From Bog-473 sp963809825 (GTDB taxonomy: Bacteria > Actinomycetota > Acidimicrobiia > Acidimicrobiales > RAAP-2): DNA of 64,000 nucleotides. The notes beneath the pieces are model-generated. The model was not told the origin of the DNA and did no database searches. It worked only from the letters and a program-made list of their open reading frames with translations. The stretch spans positions 124,001-188,000 of the forward strand of contig CAWELJ010000009.1 of NCBI GenBank assembly GCA_963809825.1, given 5' to 3'. This document shows positions 62,301 through 64,000 of the stretch, one piece after another (within the stretch, counting starts at the first letter, position 1; every line of letters begins with the position of its first letter). The translations under genes and the position numbers were made by a program.

Positions 62301-63654
62301 AGGTGATCGTCCCGCCCGGGTTGTAGCCACCGCTCAAGGTGGCCGAGTCTGCGAGGGGGCCGGAGCCGACCAGCTCGGTCGTGGGGTTGGCCGTCGTGCC
62401 CAGAGAAGGCGACTGCAGCCCGACCGTCACCGGCTCGCTCGTACAGCCGCTGTTCGTCCCGCTGTTGTTCGAGTCACCCGAGTACACGGCCAGCCAGTGC
62501 CAGGTCCCCGCGCTGTTCGGCGTGGGGCCGCCCGTCGTCGGGCCGTAGGTCCCGTTGCCGCTGGTCACGCTGAACTGCTGGTGGAAGGTGTAGCTGCCGG
62601 CGCCAGGCGTGGTGCTGCAGGTCTGGCTCGGGCTGAAGAGGTAGAAGCTGATCGTCCCGCCCGGGTTGTAGCCACCGCTCAAGGTGGCCGAGTCGGCCAG
62701 GGGGCCCGCGCCGACGGTCTCGTTCGTCGGGTTGGCCGTCGTGGTCAGCGAAGGTGACTGCATTCCGACCGTCACCGGCTCGGTGGTACATCCGCTGTTC
62801 GCCCCGTAGTTGTTCGAGTCACCCGAGTACACGGCCAGCCAGTGCCACGTGCCCAGGCTGTTCGGGGATGGGCCGCCGCTCGTCGAGTAGGTCCCGTTGC
62901 CGCTGGTCACGCTGACCGACTGGTGGAAGGTGTAGGTGCCGGCGCCGGGCGAGGTGGTGCAGGTCTGGCTCGGCTTGAAGAGGTAGAAGTCGATCGTCCC
63001 GCCCGGGCTGTTGCCGCCGCTCAGGTGGGCCGAGTCGTTCAGGCCCGCCCCACCGATCGACCCCGAAGTGGGGTTGGCCGTGGTCGTGATGGTGGGCGTG
63101 ACCTTCTGGGGGACGCAGCCGTTCGGCAGCTGGGAAAGATTGAAGAACCCCTGCGCACCGGAGTTGTGGGTGGGGCTGGCGTAGTCCGAGTAGTCGGCCT
63201 GCGGGGGCTGGTGCCACGTGGCGGACCATTGCAGTGAGATCTGGTGATTGGGTCCGGGAAGGGTCGCCAGGAGATTGGCGAGCTGTGGGCCGGTGAAGGT
63301 CTGCGTCACCGTCGTCGTCCCGTTATTTCCGATGCTGAAATTCGAGGCCCCGCCTTGATACGCAATCGTCCCGCCGTTGACCGAGCTGACCGTACCGGTC
63401 TCGTTCTCGGCATAGTCGTTCGAGATCGTCCAGGTGATCGTCACCCCGGTCCCGAGCGGGCTCGCACACGGGTAGCTCGTCGCAGTGGCGGAGTTGTTGT
63501 GGGCGGAGGCCGCGGTCGCGAACACCACGAGCCCGGCGACGGCGAGCGCGGACGCCATGCCGCCCTTGAGGACGGTGCGCAGGTGACCGGGTCGACGGCC
63601 CGCACGCGGCGTCACAGAGTGAGAAGAATTCCTAACAAGCCAAGCCGGTCGCAT
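59362..63654 (-). CDS. Large repetitive surface protein with Ig-like repeats and C-terminal anchor
   Basis: A 1430-residue secreted protein. A signal peptide follows the basic MRPAWLVRN start (hydrophobic ASALAVAGLVVFATAASA; start ATG 63654, AGGAAGAGGCGG site). Then an N-terminal domain of about 150 residues, eight Ig-like repeats of about 115 residues each (every one with PGGTI-FYLF-PSQTC, TYTFHQ-FSVTSGNGTYGP and WHWLAVYSGDSNN), a DUF11-type domain (NYTVAVKNVGNGAGSATVTDVVPSSL), a Thr-rich spacer and a C-terminal anchor: AIAFTGALLSEEWL, a hydrophobic helix and RWRRR. The AFTG motif resembles a variant LPXTG sortase signal. Each repeat has a conserved Cys pair, suggesting a disulphide. A role in adhesion or as a surface layer is likely but unproven. 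Confidence 0.9.
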   Translation of the reverse strand: MRPAWLVRNSSHSVTPRAGRRPGHLRTVLKGGMASALAVAGLVVFATAASAHNNSATATSYPCASPLGTGVTITWTISNDYAENETGTVSSVNGGTIAYQGGASNFSIGNNGTTTVTQTFTGPQLANLLATLPGPNHQISLQWSATWHQPPQADYSDYASPTHNSGAQGFFNLSQLPNGCVPQKVTPTITTTANPTSGSIGGAGLNDSAHLSGGNSPGGTIDFYLFKPSQTCTTSPGAGTYTFHQSVSVTSGNGTYSTSGGPSPNSLGTWHWLAVYSGDSNNYGANSGCTTEPVTVGMQSPSLTTTANPTNETVGAGPLADSATLSGGYNPGGTISFYLFSPSQTCSTTPGAGSYTFHQQFSVTSGNGTYGPTTGGPTPNSAGTWHWLAVYSGDSNNSGTNSGCTSEPVTVGLQSPSLGTTANPTTELVGSGPLADSATLSGGYNPGGTITFYLFSPSQTCSTTPGAGSYTFHQQFSVTSGNGTYGPTTGGPTPNSAGTWHWLAVYSGDSNNNGTNSGCTSEPVIVSAHPTTLTTQASPTSDTVGSSTALSDSATLSSGYSPSGTIDFYLFSPSQTCSTTPGAGSYTFHQQFSVTSGNGTYGPTTGGPTPNSAGTWHWLAVYSGDSNNSGANSGCTSEPVTTQKASPSVNTQANPTTGTAGSGTLADSATLSGGYNPGGTITFYLFSPSQTCTTSPEAGTYTFHQQFSVDGNGSYGPTTGGPTPNSAGTWHWLAVYSGDSNNNWADSGCTSEPVTIQKASPSVDTQANPTTGTAGSGTLADSATLSAGVNPGGTIDFYLFSPSQTCSTTPGSGSYTFHQQFSVTSGNGTYGPTTGGPTPNSAGTWHWLAVYSGDSNNNGANSGCTSEPVTIQKASPSVDTQANPTTGTAGSGTLADSATLSSAYNAGGTITFYLFSPSQTCTTSPEAGTYTFHQQFSVDGNGSYGPTTGGPTPNSAGTWHWLAVYSGDSNNNGANSGCTSEPVTIQKASPSVDTATDPTTTAVGATALTDSATLSAGVNPGGTITFYLFDPSQTCSATPESGTYAFTTIVNVTDGNGTYGPVTGPVPNVKGTWNWLAVYSGDANNNGADSGCGNEPVTVNPAPSTTTTQQSGSTSGSGTIVIGQSITDTATVQGNVSGGAPTGSVHFYQCGPGSSPALCTTANPVGTGPVDLTPVGGTDTSTATSAPFTPSAVGTYCFAAVYTPDESSNYVSSADNLADHNDSVSPSECFLVTAPNFTVVKTNVPTTGTSVPTGATINYTVAVKNVGNGAGSATVTDVVPSSLTVTGTPSCAVTGTDTCKLVNTTGTTWTITVSLAAGDTATASFATTVNAGVTGTITNTATITDGPCTTSSGCSSTVSNPVTPVTTAATVTPTTTTTTAPPKTAPATAIAFTGALLSEEWLIGLGALLLGAGLVVVARWRRRTPKHAAK
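60384..62858 (-). repeat. Eight tandem repeats of about 345 bp within the surface protein
   Basis: The landmark CACCCGAGTACACGGC (one copy CACCTGAG) occurs at 60411, 60753, 61095, 61440, 61782, 62130, 62475 and 62820, that is every 342-348 bp. The inner copies (60753-62475) are almost identical over 100-150 bp stretches, with differences spread mainly at linkers such as VGLQSP or IQKASP. The outer two (60411 and 62820) are more diverged, as expected for an array growing by unequal exchange in the middle. Length changes are multiples of 3. Confidence 0.95.
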
Positions 63655-64000
63655 ACCGCCTCTTCCTTTCGCCAAATTCGGTCGTCGCCATTTGGGACCG
63701 CTCCCGGTAAGGGGCCATCCCCGCCACGACGATTGTAGACAGCCATACAACAAAAAAGCCACAATTGCGCTAAAGCTCATCGCTGGTTCTGCCGATATGC
63801 GGCGCCCCCGACAGCCGAAGCCGCCGATGAACCCAGCCGGTGTCACATTCGTCCTGGCTTTGGCAAGGTAACCCGGGGGGGCGTGGAGCCGTAAGGGCTG
63901 ATCGGCTCCACTTGACAGGGGCTGTTCGGCCCTATTTGGGATGCGCAGGCACTACTTGGCCCAGAAGAACCGGCCAGGCGTCGCCATCTCACGGCCAGCG
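63655..64000. other. Right-end intergenic region with two small hairpins
   Basis: 346 bp with no convincing gene. The 63721-63780 part is unusually AT-rich and may hold the promoter of the surface-protein gene (minus strand, for example TACAAT at 63732-63737). A perfect 9-bp stem hairpin (GTGGAGCCG / CGGCTCCAC) is at 63883-63911, followed at once by TTGACA. Confidence 0.5.
63883..63911. terminator. 9-bp stem hairpin with 11-base loop
   Basis: GTGGAGCCG at 63883-63891 pairs with CGGCTCCAC at 63903-63911. It could end a transcript entering from outside the window, or act on the TTGACA-bearing sequence immediately after it. No U-run. Confidence 0.45.

Noticed and set aside
60775..62757. 660-codon plus-strand frame opposite the surface-protein repeats
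   Set aside because: Its periodic RGAARRRAVGPVAAGHAEL composition simply mirrors the repeat array; the minus strand has the signal peptide, repeats and anchor.

Overview
The window is high-GC DNA from an actinobacterium. The gene content fits a deep-branching lineage such as the Acidimicrobiia: WhiB, a SepIVA-like protein beside DUF177, a GlnX-GlnH-PknG locus, an MDMPI-fold protein, GTP-type PEP carboxykinase, and cysteine-bearing (Zn-type) L28 and L32. This placement is an inference from gene families; there is no rRNA or tRNA gene in the window.

Region 1 (1-20341) is mostly minus-strand housekeeping. It runs recG, rsmD, coaD, sepIVA-like, DUF177, rpmF, plsX, acpP, rnc, mutM, smc, ftsY, then ffh, rpsP, khpA, rimM, trmD, rplS. 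Many neighbours overlap by 4 bp (ATGA or GTGA). FakA-like kinase, rpmB and thiL follow. Three genes here (khpA leader, smc, ftsY) are interrupted by apparent single-base indels; a fourth such case is the response regulator at 53358-54007. These are either assembly errors or real lesions, and should be resolved before any biological reading.

Region 2 (20428-23865) holds pckG, an MFS transporter and a stand-alone RAM-domain protein.

Region 3 (23886-33722) is the most interesting. Seven tightly packed minus-strand genes encode a GlnX-like membrane protein, a GlnH-like amino-acid-binding lipoprotein, an unknown coiled-coil protein, a PknG-like kinase, a PP2C phosphatase, a vWA protein and an FHA/winged-helix/BTAD protein. 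The first, second and fourth match the mycobacterial GlnX-GlnH-PknG sensing pathway. The others add a phosphatase, a vWA adaptor and a phospho-binding likely transcription factor, so sensor, kinase, phosphatase and output would sit in one operon. Five short Cys-rich knuckles recur at the N-termini of three of the proteins. No ABC permease or ATPase is present, which favours sensing over transport.

Region 4 (33723-42566) is mixed: an intergenic stretch with a 21-bp repeat, two proteins of unknown function, an acyl-CoA racemase/CoA-transferase, galactokinase, an isolated trpD, an acyl-CoA dehydrogenase, an LCP cell-wall ligase and WhiB.

Region 5 (42733-45657) is a PerR/Fur-rubrerythrin-FeS protein-DUF3501 peroxide-stress operon behind a 10-3-10 inverted repeat. 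Region 6 (45805-54470) holds DUF2252, sulfatase, pyrE, a PadR/HAAS pair with a perfect palindromic operator, and a NarL-type two-component system. Region 7 (54628-59318) is a glpD/AGPS-like/glpK operon ending in a 12-bp-stem hairpin. Region 8 (59362-64000) is one 1430-residue surface protein with eight near-identical repeats of about 345 bp.
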